Position numbers and translations under genes: made by a program. 64,000 nt of DNA from Saposhnikovia divaricata (Eukaryota > Streptophyta > Magnoliopsida > Apiales > Apiaceae), in NCBI GenBank assembly GCA_036435485.1, contig CM071597.1, positions 145,449,647 through 145,513,646 of the forward strand, written 5' to 3'. This document shows positions 30,005-40,990 of this stretch, piece by piece (position 1 is the first letter of the stretch; the number at the start of each line of letters is the position of its first letter). Under the pieces are notes generated by a model. The model saw nothing but the letters and a program-made list of their open reading frames with translations. It was not told where the DNA came from and did not search any database.

Positions 30005-31273
30005 CTACTGCAATTGCTCGGCTATTTCCTCATCTTCAAAATCAGAATCACCAACTAAAACTTTTTCCAAAGAATCTGACTTAAGCAACTGCTCCATTTC
30101 CATAGTAACTGCAGAATCAACCCAATCCACCTTCAAACATTCTTCTTCATCTGAGGGAAATTTCATTGCATTAAAGATATTGAAAGTGACATTCTGGTCT
30201 TGCACCCTCATGGTGAGTTCCCCTTTCTGCACATCAATCAAAGTCTTTCCCGTAGCCAAGAATGGTCTTCCCAAGATTATGGGAATCTTCTTATCTTCCT
30301 TGAAATCCAAGATAACAAAATCAGCAGGAAATATGAGTTTGTCAACTTTCACCAGCACATCCTCCACTATGCCTCTAGGATATGTAACTGAACGATCAGT
30401 CAACTGCAAAGAGATGTTGGTAGGCTTTGGTTCCGGTAGACCAAGTTGCATATAGACTGACAAGGGCATGAGATTGATGCTAGCTCCCAAGTCACACAAG
30501 CACTTCCCAAAAGACAAATTACCAATCGTGCATGGAATAGTAAAGCTACCAGGATCCTTTAGTTTTGGAGGCAATTTCTGTTGCAGCACATCACTGCACT
30601 CTTCCGTTAGAGCAACGGTCTCTAATTCCTCGAGCTTCAATTTACGAGAAAGAATCCCCTTCATGAACTTGGCATAGCTCGGCATCTGTTCAAGAGCTTC
30701 GGCAAAGGGAATGTTAATTTGCAACTTCTTGAACACCTCTAAGAACTTAGCAAATTTCTTATCCAACTGCTGCTTCTGGAGTCTTTTAGGATAAGGAGGA
30801 GGAGGATAGATCTGAGTGTTCTTCGTAGACTGCTCCACAGAATTTTTAACAGGTTCCTTGCTCTTCTCTACTTCACCACCTTGCTGATCAGCCACCAAAT
30901 CAGTTTGAGCAATTTCGGGCACTGCAGATTTTTCAACCTGCTGATTCTGAACATCTTCATCTTCTTCAGCTGCTGATTTAGGGCCTGCTGTAACTTTTCC
31001 CGATCTCAAAGTCACAGCCTTCACCTGTTCTTTGCCATCCCTCCTACCTGGATTTGATTCCGTATCACTAGGAAGAGTTCCTTGTTGCCTAACAAGTAAG
31101 GCACTTGCAATCTGTCCCACCTGGGTTTCCAAGACATTTTGAGAAGCTTGCAGGTTCTTCACCATCATCCACAAATCATCCCTTTCTGGTTTTTCATTAG
31201 ATGATTGCCCCGCATGAGCCTGGGGCTGTTGCTGCTGAAATCCCGGAGGCTGATATGATTGCCTTGGAGCATA
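30005..31273 (-). CDS. Athila-1 gag C-terminus and protease
   Basis: The frame between TAG codons at 31276-31274 and 30007-30005 (first Met at 31174) carries a Lys/Glu/Gln-rich linker, the YPPPPYPKRLQKQQLDKKF motif, and an aspartic protease with CDLGASINLMPLSVYMQLGL near 30.49 kb and the IILGRPFLATG flap-side motif. D-L-G-A is the Athila form of the protease active site. Protease cuts the polyprotein. The terminal acidic region (DSDFEDEEIAEQLQ) leads to the TAG. Confidence 0.95.
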   Translation of the reverse strand, partial: YAPRQSYQPPGFQQQQPQAHAGQSSNEKPERDDLWMMVKNLQASQNVLETQVGQIASALLVRQQGTLPSDTESNPGRRDGKEQVKAVTLRSGKVTAGPKSAAEEDEDVQNQQVEKSAVPEIAQTDLVADQQGGEVEKSKEPVKNSVEQSTKNTQIYPPPPYPKRLQKQQLDKKFAKFLEVFKKLQINIPFAEALEQMPSYAKFMKGILSRKLKLEELETVALTEECSDVLQQKLPPKLKDPGSFTIPCTIGNLSFGKCLCDLGASINLMPLSVYMQLGLPEPKPTNISLQLTDRSVTYPRGIVEDVLVKVDKLIFPADFVILDFKEDKKIPIILGRPFLATGKTLIDVQKGELTMRVQDQNVTFNIFNAMKFPSDEEECLKVDWVDSAVTMEMEQLLKSDSLEKVLVGDSDFEDEEIAEQLQ

Positions 31274-32305
31274 CTACTGCTGATAACCTTGATTGAATGG
31301 CCTTGCTTGCTGACCCTGAAACTGCTGATAGGTCTGCTGAGGTTGTTGAGCACCTTGGTTGTTGCTCCAGCTGAAGTTAGGATGATTCCTGTTGTTTGGA
31401 TGATAGGTGGCTGGAACTGGTGCAGCAGGTCTCAGAAAATTACTTACAAACTGTGCTGATTCAGAAGAGATAGCACACTGATTCGTCTCATGTGCGCCCG
31501 CACATAGCTCACAAATACTAGCAACCTGCTGAACTCCATAATTAGCAAGAGAATCCACCTTCATCGTAAGAGCCTTCAATTGAGCTGCAATAGCTGAAGC
31601 TGTGTCAACTTCAAGAACACCTGCTACCTTACCCTGAGAAAGCCTCTGTGTTGGATTTTGATATTCATTAGCAGCCATCATCTCAATTAAATCATAAGCT
31701 TCCTCATAGCTCTTCGCCCACAGAGCTCCACCTGATGCTGCATCTAGCAAAGGCCTAGACTGTGCTCCCAACCCATTGTAGAAACCATTAATAACCATCC
31801 AATCAGGCATGCCATGATGAGGACACCTTCGTAGCATCTCCTTATAACGTTCCCAAGCCTCACACAAAGATTCGCCAGATTGCTGTTGAAATTGAGTTAA
31901 CTGGTTCCTTATTGCTACAGTTTTCGCCATAGGGAAGAATTTAGTAAGAAACTTCTGAGCAAGATCATCCCATGTAGTACTGGAACCAGCTGGTAGAGAG
32001 TGTAACCAGCCCTTAGCCTTATCCCTTAAAGAGAATGGGAAAAGCCTCAACTTGATAGCATCATCCGACACACCATTGAATTTGAAAGTGTCGCATATCT
32101 CGATAAAGTCCCGGATGTGCATGTTAGGATCCTCTGTCGAAGCACCCCCAAACTGAACCGAATTCTGCACCATCTGAATTGTGCTCGGCTTGATCTCAAA
32201 GTTATTCGCTGCAATAGCTGGCCTGACAATACTAGATTGTATGTCATTAATCTTCGGCTGTGAATAGTCCTTCAAAGCCTTGACTGCTGCTGGTAAATCT
32301 GCCAT
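31274..32305 (-). CDS. Athila-1 Gag
   Basis: Translation starts at MADLPAAVKALKDY (32305), about 180 bp inside the primer site. SSIVRPAIAANNFEIKP, IRDFIEICDTFKFNGV, LRLFPFSLRDKAKGWL, LAQKFLTKFFPMAKT and RCPHHGMPDWMVINGFYNGL are the standard Athila capsid blocks. A CCHC-like knuckle with Athila spacing (CELCAGAHETNQC) lies near 31.47 kb. A Gln-rich end (QQPQQTYQQFQGQQ) precedes the TAG at 31276-31274, which interrupts the reading frame that continues into protease. Gag packs the RNA into particles. Confidence 0.95.
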   Translation of the reverse strand: MADLPAAVKALKDYSQPKINDIQSSIVRPAIAANNFEIKPSTIQMVQNSVQFGGASTEDPNMHIRDFIEICDTFKFNGVSDDAIKLRLFPFSLRDKAKGWLHSLPAGSSTTWDDLAQKFLTKFFPMAKTVAIRNQLTQFQQQSGESLCEAWERYKEMLRRCPHHGMPDWMVINGFYNGLGAQSRPLLDAASGGALWAKSYEEAYDLIEMMAANEYQNPTQRLSQGKVAGVLEVDTASAIAAQLKALTMKVDSLANYGVQQVASICELCAGAHETNQCAISSESAQFVSNFLRPAAPVPATYHPNNRNHPNFSWSNNQGAQQPQQTYQQFQGQQARPFNQGYQQ

Positions 32306-32484
32306 CTCGTTTACTGCTGCAAGTTCTTCTTCTGCTAGTTTTTCTTACGAGCCTGCAAACGTGTTCGCATACACGTTCAAGTACCTGAAAACTCCACGAA
32401 ACAAACAACTAAGTAAGAAATCCGAGTCAGTGAACGCTAACGACCACTGATGACAAGCACATAAACTAAACAAAACACCGATGA

Positions 32485-32502
32485 TCCCCGGCAGCGGCGC
32501 CA
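32485..32502 (-). other. Athila-1 primer-binding site (tRNA-Asp type)
   Basis: The minus strand reads TGGCGCCGCTGCCGGGGA six bases inside the 5' LTR. Athila elements are known to use the Asp tRNA with a site of this form. Confidence 0.9.
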
Positions 32503-32508
32503 AAAGCT

Positions 32509-34000
32509 TGTTAGCACAAAATTACGCAAACGCACGTAGTCACAAGTAATAAAATTAAAGTTCGTTCCACAGAGATCTGGTTAAGTTTAATCAGTAAATA
32601 TGCCTATGCAACAATGTTTGCTTTTAATCCACTGCTAAGACAAATAACAATTTTGGTATTGATTAACTAAAATTAAACTAGGATGCAAATATTAAACTAA
32701 GAATTAAATTAACTAATGAGATTGAATTCGAATTACTAATACGAGAATAAACATGGGATCCTAACTTCATTAAATACTTCCCTTAGATCTGACGCCTTTA
32801 ATCTCTATATGCAATGGTTTTGATATCTGATCGGATAACATGAAACCAGTATACGCTACCTGTCAGCATACGCATACCAAACTAAACATACATCCACAAA
32901 AAAGATAGAAGATGAATAGACACCAATTATGCTTAGACCCTATATGTCTATAGAATTTGAAAACATAACGGTTGAAGAACAGGTTATCCATTAATATCAC
33001 ATAGGGTAGTATAAGTATTTTCATCTCACACCACGAATCATATTGATAAACAATTATGAACCTATGCTAGCATGGCAAGTTCTAAATCTCAAGATCCACT
33101 TTCACTTCACAAGAGATTAACAATTCAATTTAGATGTTAGCTACGCATCTAAAAGCATTAAGATTAACCATACGAGGATATCAATTTCACATCACACACA
33201 GATCTTTACAGCATCAAGATACTAAGTTCCATAAATAACTCCATTAGAATCCCATGACAACGATTAGCCCATAATTGAACTGTTCATCGTCATGGGATTT
33301 GATGAAAACATGATAATTAACAGGATATAAAAGAAAGTAGTAATAATATTAATAAAAACAAGAGTTGAGAGAACAAATCTATAATCCAAAGTATACAAAA
33401 GATGAAGTAGATCTAGATCTTTGCTTGTCACCGAGCTTGAATCCTTCTCCACTTTTCTCTCTTGCAGTTCTTCGTTACAATAATAAAAATATGATACAAA
33501 TTACATGGTAGGATGTGTTTAAATAGACTCTAGAAGTCTTGTCCAATAAGCAATTACCTTCTATTACAATTAGAATTCGATTAAGGTACCAAAAGCTGCC
33601 CAAAATACAATTAGAATTAGAAAAAGGGCAAAACTGGAATTTTTCTGCATGGCTTATCATAGAATACGTGCGCGATTTTATTCAGCACGTCCCCTGCACC
33701 TGCTATCTATCCCAAGTTGTAGAAAATCTCTCAAGCTTCGCGTGAGCTATAAGATCGCTGAAAACGGACTTCTAGAACTCCAGATATGGCCAAAACAGTG
33801 TAGACTGCGCAACCTTCCCGGAAAATCCGAATTTTAATCAATTAATCCTCCAAACACGATAGAAGCATCACCCATAATCGACATTATAGTAAGTCTGCAC
33901 AACTAAGCAAAACACATCAAAACTACAATAAACTTGAGGCCAAGACAATCAATTTAAGCCGAAATTAAGCGATCCAAGTGGATATAAAATCCACTTATCA
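32509..34000 (-). repeat. Athila-1 5' LTR (1,492 bp)
   Basis: Same borders as 22174-23664; followed by the second TSD copy GCAAG at 34001-34005. Copia-2 gag resumes directly after it. Confidence 0.95.
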
Positions 34001-35656
34001 GCAAGGTTTCAAGTCACTATAAACTCTTTAAAGAGACTTGGAAAGGATATTCCACAAGATGAAATTAACATGAAAGTGTTAAGTTCCGTTCCATTCATTT
34101 ATGAAGCTAAAGTCACGGCCTTGGAATCATCCTCAAATATTGACACCATGGATCACCTAGCTGTATTTGCTGAGCTAGAACAGTTTGAAAATAAGATAAA
34201 TAATAGTCAGGTTGAAGGTGTTCGAACTCTTCTAGCCAAAATGAAGAATTTGGCTCTTCATTCTACAAACAGCAAGCCAGCCGAATGTGCAAACAGCAAG
34301 CTGATTGAATCTGATGAAGAATCAGATGAAGAACTTGCACTCATTTCTAAGAAGATCAAGAGGCTGATTGAGAAGAAAAATAGAATGAAGAGAGATCGAG
34401 GAGGGTTCTCCAACAACAAGAAAGCCAAGGAGCAAACTTGTTTTGAATGTGGCAAGCCGGGCCATTTCAAGAAAGATTGCTACAAATTAAAGTCAAAACA
34501 TCCTGCTGTTTTCAAAGACAAAAGAAAATCAAAGGCTTTACTGACTTGGAGTGATAATGATTCAGAATCCAGTGATGACTCAAGTGAAGACATGGTGAAC
34601 TTAGCACTTGTAGGTCTAAATGATGAAGAAAGCTCACAAGGATCCATAGAAGAAGACTCTATGGATAGTGATTATTCAAATTCGGAAGATGATGCAAGTG
34701 AGGTAAACTCAATCAATTCTGATTTACACTCTACTCCTACTATGCTAGATAAACTAACCATTCAGGTACCAAGCAATATATCTATTATTGAGTTCATGGA
34801 ACTCAAAAATAAGAATAACAAGCTTGAACGAAAGAATAGTCATTTGAGGAAAATCATTTCTGAATTAATGGTTGAAAAGGCTCTTGAAATCAATCATGAT
34901 GATCTTATTGTTGATCTAAAAGAGAAAATTGTTCAATTCGAAGGAGTTAACAAAGTAATTCTACAAAGGAATGAAGCTCTAATGAAAGAACTCAGGGAAT
35001 TGAGGTCATAAATTGAAACCAAAGATGAATGTATCAAAACCTACAAGCTCAAGGAAGCTAGTCAAGCTGAATCTTCAAAATCTGCGGAGAAGAGAAAACA
35101 GCAAGCTGAATGTACAGACAAACAGCACGCCATTCTTATCAAATAGCAAGCTTAATTGATCTCTCTCTTTGAAAAAGAGGTCAAGGATCTCGAGAAAGGG
35201 ATGGAAACATTTGTTCAAGGAGAAGAAAGCTTAAAGACAATCATGAAAAAGGCAAATGTCCCTTTGGTTAGAGAGGGAGTTGGCATGAACCTCAACAAGA
35301 AGCATGATGCACTCATATATGATGGAAGAAATGGCATTCCTTACAACTATGCTATGCCCTGGAAAACATACAACAAATGTGGTGGAAAAGGTCATCTGGA
35401 GAAATATTGTGTAGTTCAAATCAATTATAAAGGGAAAACAACATACCAGAATGCCCCTAGCAGAAGACAAACAGCTTACCAGAATGCTCTTGACAAAAGA
35501 CAAACAGCGTACCAGAATGCTTCTTACCGAAGACAAACAGCTTACCAATCACCAAAAGTGATCCAAATATGGATCAAGAAATCTGATTTAAATATCTTAT
35601 ATACTCTTGCTACTAACCAATTTGGACCCAAACCTATATGGGTACCAAAATATTAA
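34001..35656 (+). pseudogene. Copia-2 gag, C-terminal part
   Basis: The frame interrupted at 22173 continues (RFQVTINSLKRLGKDIP) and reads to a TAA at 35009-35011. In between lie an acidic/basic region, the knuckle CFECGKPGHFKKDCYKLK (34438-34491) and a long Asp/Ser/Glu-rich stretch, then a coiled-coil-like Lys/Asn/Glu region. Beyond the TAA the same frame continues past TAG (35144) and TAA (35153) to 35656, with a second knuckle relic (YNKCGGKGHLEKYC, first Cys lost) and a 33-bp repeat encoding RQTAYQNA. It ends WVPKY, typical of the Gag end before protease. Confidence 0.85.
35466..35550. repeat. 33-bp coding repeat in Copia-2 gag (RQTAYQ units)
   Basis: GACAAACAGCTTACCAGAAT recurs at 35466, 35499 and 35532, exactly 33 bp apart, each unit starting with the ACAAACAGC motif found in the LTR. 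It encodes RQTAYQ three times. Confidence 0.85.
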
Positions 35657-36091
35657 AATGGTATTTGTTTGTCTTGTAGATATGTCTTGCCGCTAAAGTA
35701 AAGTCAAAACAATGGATTTTGGATAGCGGATACACTAGACATATGTGTGGAGATAAATCTCAGTTCATAAGGCTCAAAATGAAGAAAGGTGGAAGAGTTA
35801 CAATTGGTAATAGTAAGACTCTACGAATTCTTGGTATTGGTTCCATTGGTAATAATAATATTTCGATTGATAAAGTTCAATATGTCAAAGGACTTTCTTA
35901 TAATTTGCTTAGTGTCACTCAATTATTTGATGATGGGCATCTTGTTCAGTTTGGCTTTGATAAAACCATTATTACTATTGGTACTAACAAAGTCCCCCTA
36001 GTTGCTAGAAGGGAAGGAAATATATATGTATTAGACTTCGAAATGCAGGAAACAGCATGCTGTTTGGCTGCAATAGACAATGATCCATATA
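35657..36091 (+). pseudogene. Copia-2 protease and start of pre-integrase region
   Basis: The frame (first strong motif at 35711) reads WILDSGYTRHMCGD with the catalytic D-S-G intact, then GGRVTIGNSKTLRILGIGSI, VQYVKGLSYNLLSVTQL and REGNIYVLDF. It is in a different frame from the end of gag, so either a programmed shift or a mutation separates them. Near the end, codons for ETACCLAA are formed by the palindrome AAACAGCATGCTGTTT (36050-36065), identical to one in the LTR. It is broken at 36091 by Gypsy-2. The 55 bases 35657-35711 contain a T-rich run ending in TAG, but there is no intron evidence. Confidence 0.85.
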
Positions 36092-37379
36092 TGTAACACC
36101 CCCAGATCCGGGGTCCGGGATCTGGTGGTTACGGTTTCCAATTCTGTACACAACAATTGAACTTTCCTTAACATAAAATAAATTACGTCTCTATGACCCA
36201 ACACAACAATATAAAACACACCCGTTATAGTCCCAGAGATGAAATCAGAGTAACAATCAAATTTTTATTAATCACATTATGAGTTCTTACAATCCAAAAG
36301 AATTTCAATATAAATACATACTCTTTGCCATCCATTTACATAAGTCATACTAGACCATATTCTTGGTACTGAAAGAATAAATATATCCTACCAATAGCTT
36401 CTTCTTCAGCTCTGATAGTCTCATCGTCCTCGCCCGCGTCGAGTGCGCCTTGTGCGAGTCATCTGGTCTAGCTGTTGTTGTGATATAATAATAAAGCAAG
36501 GGTGAGCAATAGCCCACCAACAATAATATATAACTGAACGATAATATATAACAGTTCAAAAGTATCTTTCAAACCATATGCCATGCATTTACGGAAATGA
36601 TGCCAGTATAATATGAACGATGAAGTTACAAGGTAACTTAAAGTATTTGTTCGTAGAAATATCTGCTACATCAAAAGTAAGCGTGATAATCTCATTGTCA
36701 TTAAAAAGAGGAACTTGCATGAAAAGATTGCAATTCCAGTTATGAACACTTTTCCAGCTCTGCCAACAGTAATCATGTTACAGGAAATAAATAAGTTTGG
36801 ATGATGAACCAATGATGGAGTATTCACCGCGCCCGCTGTTCCAATCTTGATGATCAGTCGAGATCGTACAGCTCAAATTAGATTTACTACCGGTAGAAGG
36901 AAGAACTGACGGCTTTACTTGTCTACCGCCTTACTAGCTCTCCCCGGCCAACGGTTGGGCCAAAGGGGATGGACCGGCGCTACTCGGCCTCTTACACGAC
37001 TCCTAGTTCAAATAGAATTCATGATTCTGAATGTAACGTTCGTCCCCCTTTCCCCAAGTATAATACTTGTTGATAAGACTCTACAAGGTAGTCGTATCTA
37101 GTTGGAAAGGAAAATTCACCAATAACTTCCAAGCTGTGGCTTGGTATCGAATATCAACTTGTTCCAACAATCTTACCCCTCGAAAGATGAGAAGGTAAAC
37201 AACGACTTAATAAGTCAACCGCACCCGAGTTGCGAGTGAAGAGAATACTTTATGACCGGGAAGTCGACAAGATAAATAACATCTTCCAAGTAAGGTTCCC
37301 TTATTATTATAGAGGTAGACTCAAAGAAGAATGATGTCTGAGAACCTTTCTTGATATAAGATTAATAATAATATGACTC

Positions 37380-38180
37380 CGAAATATTTTCTGTAATAAT
37401 CGAAGAAGATAAACCTTATCGAGGTTATTCTAAGTATGGAATAAATATTCAGAGAATATTTATTGAATTAAAATATTTTACAGAATATTTAGGAATATGA
37501 AAGAATATCTTTAATCAGAGTATTTCTCAAATAATCCTTGAAGAAATATCTAGAGAATATTTATTGCATAATTAAGTATTCAAATGAATATTCAAAATAA
37601 TATTCATTAATTAATAAGACCTGAAAGGAATATTTAAAATATTTAAAATAATATTCGATGATTAAATAGAACCCTGGATGAATATTCAAAATAATATTCA
37701 TAATTAATTAGGAATTTAAATGTTTATTGAAAAAGTAATATTCGATTAATGAATAATATTCTAAATGAATATCAAGTAATATTCATTTAGTAATCCAAGC
37801 TTTAAAGGAATATTCGAGATAAGACTCGATAAATAAATCAAGCTTCAGATGAATATTAGAATAATATTCATCAATTAAGTAATATCTTAAATGAATATTC
37901 AAAAGTAATATTCATTTAATAAAATAATATTCTAAATGGATATTCAAATAATATTCATTTAGTAGTCCAATCTTTAGAAGAATATTCGGAATAATAATTG
38001 ATAATCTATTCGACTTTGAATGAATATTGAAAAATATTATTCGTCGAATGGTTACGTTCAAATAATTATTTGAAGTAGGGATCGTTAAATAAATAATCTC
38101 GAACGAATATTCAAATAATATTCGTCGCCCGAATACTGGAAAATATTTACTTAGATATTTTCTTTCGAGGTAATCTCGAT
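37380..38180. repeat. AATATTC-rich block, Gypsy-2 3' LTR
   Basis: Dozens of AATATTC/GAATATT motifs with spacers such as ATTAAT and AAATAAT, many as ATGAATATTCAAAATAATAT. It forms overlapping inverted repeats. Sister copy at about 47710-48510. Confidence 0.8.
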
Positions 38181-38374
38181 ATGTCAAGAAATATTGACTC
38201 CCGGTCTATATTTGATGAATAAGATGTATACACCCTTCTCTGAGGGTCTTACAATAACCGGCTTATAATTGATACGATAGCTATCTAATTTATAAGCCAA
38301 TAACAATCAGGGAACAAGCATAATGATATAACTTGAAAGTAGGCATGCATGCTATGGCATATGTATAACAAAAA

Positions 38375-38377
<3 letters not shown>

Positions 38378-38461
<84 letters not shown>
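38378..38461. repeat. (AT)42 microsatellite
   Basis: Uninterrupted AT dinucleotides over 84 bp. The allelic position in the other LTR has 27 units. Confidence 0.95.
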
Positions 38462-38466
<5 letters not shown>

Positions 38467-40590
38467 CACAACAACAGCCTAAAAGAAGGGAATTGAAACT
38501 TGCCTGGTAGTCGAGTACGGTAAGGGGTAGTGGTAGCGGGTCCCGGGTCAGCTTTGTGATCTATAAATTGCCAAGGCATTCGGGATTAATCAATTAACAT
38601 CTTAAAAGTTAAGTTATACTTAAATCGAAACACGTTCTCGAGTTATCTCGTTATACCCCTTTTAGTGGATTCCTTTTATCATCGATCCGACCCGACATTC
38701 GTTCGTTAATACGACATGTCATTGTACTTACACTTGGGACATACTTAAGTCATACAAGTTCTAAAGTCGATCGTTACGAATCAATATTATGCTCCGAGTT
38801 TTATCGCCCGTTTTCTAAGTGTTTTACCGAACTTATAATCAAGCGGGTTTTTAGGGGTTCGTTCGCGATTAACTTTGATTCGAACATTTTTATAAAATCG
38901 GAAAACGATCCGTTTCACATGATGTTTTCTCTCACACCTTCCTTTTCACCTCTAGTATTTAATTACCAAGATTCGTCATGACTTTACATATTTTATCGGG
39001 GTTCAATTTCAGTTACGAACTTTCGTTTACGGATTCGAACTACTTTTAGTAAACCGACCGTAACTCCTAAACCGTAAGTCCGTTTCACGCGTTCTTTATA
39101 TCAAAACGAAGCTTATAACATAACCTATCTTATCATGGGAAAATACAACACTGGACAGTGAGTTCATGCTACTGTGATGCACGGTTTTTTAAAGATTATC
39201 AAAAATTCGGCATTACGACGGCTATATTTACACGATTTCCAAAGTTTTCACATCACCGTGATTCAATCAAGCACTACACCCCATCCATTCTAACACATGA
39301 TAACATCATATCTAGTCTAACAACATCTCATCTCAACCATCTCATGGATCACAATCCAAACAACAACCATAATCAACTAATAACATAGATCTAAGCATAA
39401 CATAACATACTAACACTAAATCATCCATAAAACTCATAAAATCTCAAAACGGTACCAAGGGCTTTTGGAGCATGCTACCTTCCTTAGAGAGTGATATAGC
39501 CTTATCAAGCCTTGATCTATCCTTATGTGACCTTAAGCTAGCTAGATCAATCAAAAGAAACATAAAAATCAAAGGTTAGTTCATAAGAACACTATTCACC
39601 CTCATTTTTGTTGATTTTTTTGAAAATGGAAACAAAGGAATTTGGGCTTGAAATTTCTAGGAGATTAGTTTTATGAAATATAGGACTCACCATAAAAATT
39701 ACAAGATCAAATGATGGTTGGAAGTGGGATTTACCCCTTGGAATTAAGGAAAAATTCGAATGGTATAAGCTAGAGAGAGTTTGATGTGTTTTTGTGGTTT
39801 TTCTTGGAATAATGCATAAAGTGGATGAGCCTTGGATAATATCTCATCTCTTTTTACTTTAATAAAGTGATGATGCACTAGATGATGTATTTTTGCAAGA
39901 CAAGTGTTGTGTTTTGTATGGTTATAAGCTAACTAAATGGTTTGCTTTCTAAGTACTAGTTTCCTTGCTAAGTATGCTAGTTGCATGAGTCATCACTTGG
40001 TTTGCTAGATATTTTCCACCACTACATGCATGTATCTTGATTCCCTGCTTGTTTCTTTGTCCGTTTATTGCTCAATTCATTGATCGTTCGGACGAATAAC
40101 TAAGTAGTTTCACCTCTAGGGTTTACCGGGAAATTTCTCGATATTCATAATACCTTCCCCCATCCTTAATATAATCCTCGTGATGACCATGTAGGATATT
40201 TAATCTCGATACGAACTTAATCCGTAATCTAGGATTCGTTCGCTTTATTGATTAATCTCGTTATAACGTTTTAGCGGTTTCTAGAACGCTTGTTTCACTG
40301 CCTCAGTGGTTTCCTACCTTTATTCTTAAATCAAATATAATAACATCCCAAAATATCAAATCCTCAAAGTTAATATCTCAATTCTTGGATTATAATAATA
40401 TTTAATCCACTATCCGGTCAAATATTATACCGAAAAAGAATTTGGAATTTCTGAATTCCGATCGTCTCTGCATTCACTTATTTCCTCCGCGTATTACTAA
40501 TATGACTTCGAAACATCCATATCACGTCCCGTACATAAGGTGGCGTGAAAAGTTTTCCAACTTACAAAATCACTATTCATCCACCAAATT

Positions 40591-40703
40591 ACTATGCACG
40601 TACAGGAAACACTATGCACGCATGGGAAACACTATGCACGTACGGGAAATACTATGCACGTATGGGAAACACTATGCACGTACGGAAAACACTATGCACG
40701 TAC
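40591..40703. repeat. 20-bp minisatellite, Gypsy-2 3' LTR
   Basis: Five full units of ACTATGCACGTACGGGAAAC type plus 13 bp. Units vary at positions 11-17 (TACAGG, CATGGG, TACGGG, TATGGG, TACGGA). It lies about 260 bp from the LTR start in element orientation. Confidence 0.95.
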
Positions 40704-40966
40704 TCATTTCCCTTCAAGGATCCATTAGCTCCTTCCTGGATGGTAGATTATTCTTATCTAGGTCCTCAACCATCGAATTACTCTATTCTGACAATATACC
40801 AATGCATCAGGATCATTGTCCAAAGCAATATCCATTCATTACAATCGTTGTTCTTTGAAACCACCATTCATTAGAGATGGTGACCTTGTTGTCGGAATCA
40901 TTGTTCCTCATTTTATCATTACTTAATAAAAAGTTTTAAATATATCCAAAATTTGGGGTTCTTACA

Positions 40967-40990
40967 GTCTCCCTTCCTTAAAAGGATTCC
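40967..40990 (-). other. Gypsy-2 polypurine tract
   Basis: Plus strand GTCTCCCTTCCTTAAAAGG followed by ATTCCGTCCCGGAATCAGG; nearly the same as in Gypsy-1. Confidence 0.85.

Larger units (their letters stand above)
22174..34000 (-). mobile_element. Athila-1, Ty3/gypsy Athila-lineage element, nearly complete
   Basis: LTRs 22174-23664 and 32509-34000 begin TGTTAGCACAAAATTACGC and end ATCCACTTATCA. They differ at about 25 places by eye (near 1.7 percent). The target duplication GCAAG is exact (22169-22173 and 34001-34005). On the minus strand: Asp-type primer site, gag, PR, RT, RNase H, integrase, GC-rich spacer, ORF3, long 3' non-coding stretch, PPT. Gag starts with the Athila block SSIVRPAIAANNFEIKP, which identifies the lineage. 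It is inserted in Copia-2 gag in the opposite orientation. Confidence 0.95.
36092..40966 (-). repeat. Gypsy-2 3' LTR (4,875 bp)
   Basis: Borders TGTAACACCC and GGTTCTTACA. It contains an AATATTC-rich block (37380-38180), an (AT)42 run (38378-38461) and a 20-bp minisatellite (40591-40703). Its open frames (minus 37912-38187; plus 39158-39388 and 40442-40874) recur in the other LTR; they are repeat or chance translations with no recognised domain. Confidence 0.95.

Noticed and set aside
29724..30455. Plus-strand open frame of 243 codons (Ser-rich)
   Set aside because: It is antisense to the Athila-1 protease/RT frame, which carries all conserved motifs. Its composition is what the reverse of that coding sequence would give.
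35657..35711. Intron-like T-rich stretch ending in TAG before Copia-2 protease
   Set aside because: No matching 5' splice site or branch point at a workable distance; a frameshift or stop between gag and pol is simpler.
37912..38187. 91-codon minus frame in both Gypsy-2 LTRs (also 48242-48517)
   Set aside because: Identity is explained by LTR duplication. It translates the AATATTC repeat field.
40442..40858. 138-codon plus frame in both Gypsy-2 LTRs (also 50742-51158)
   Set aside because: Its middle is the 20-bp minisatellite read in several frames; no domain, and it is antisense to element transcription.
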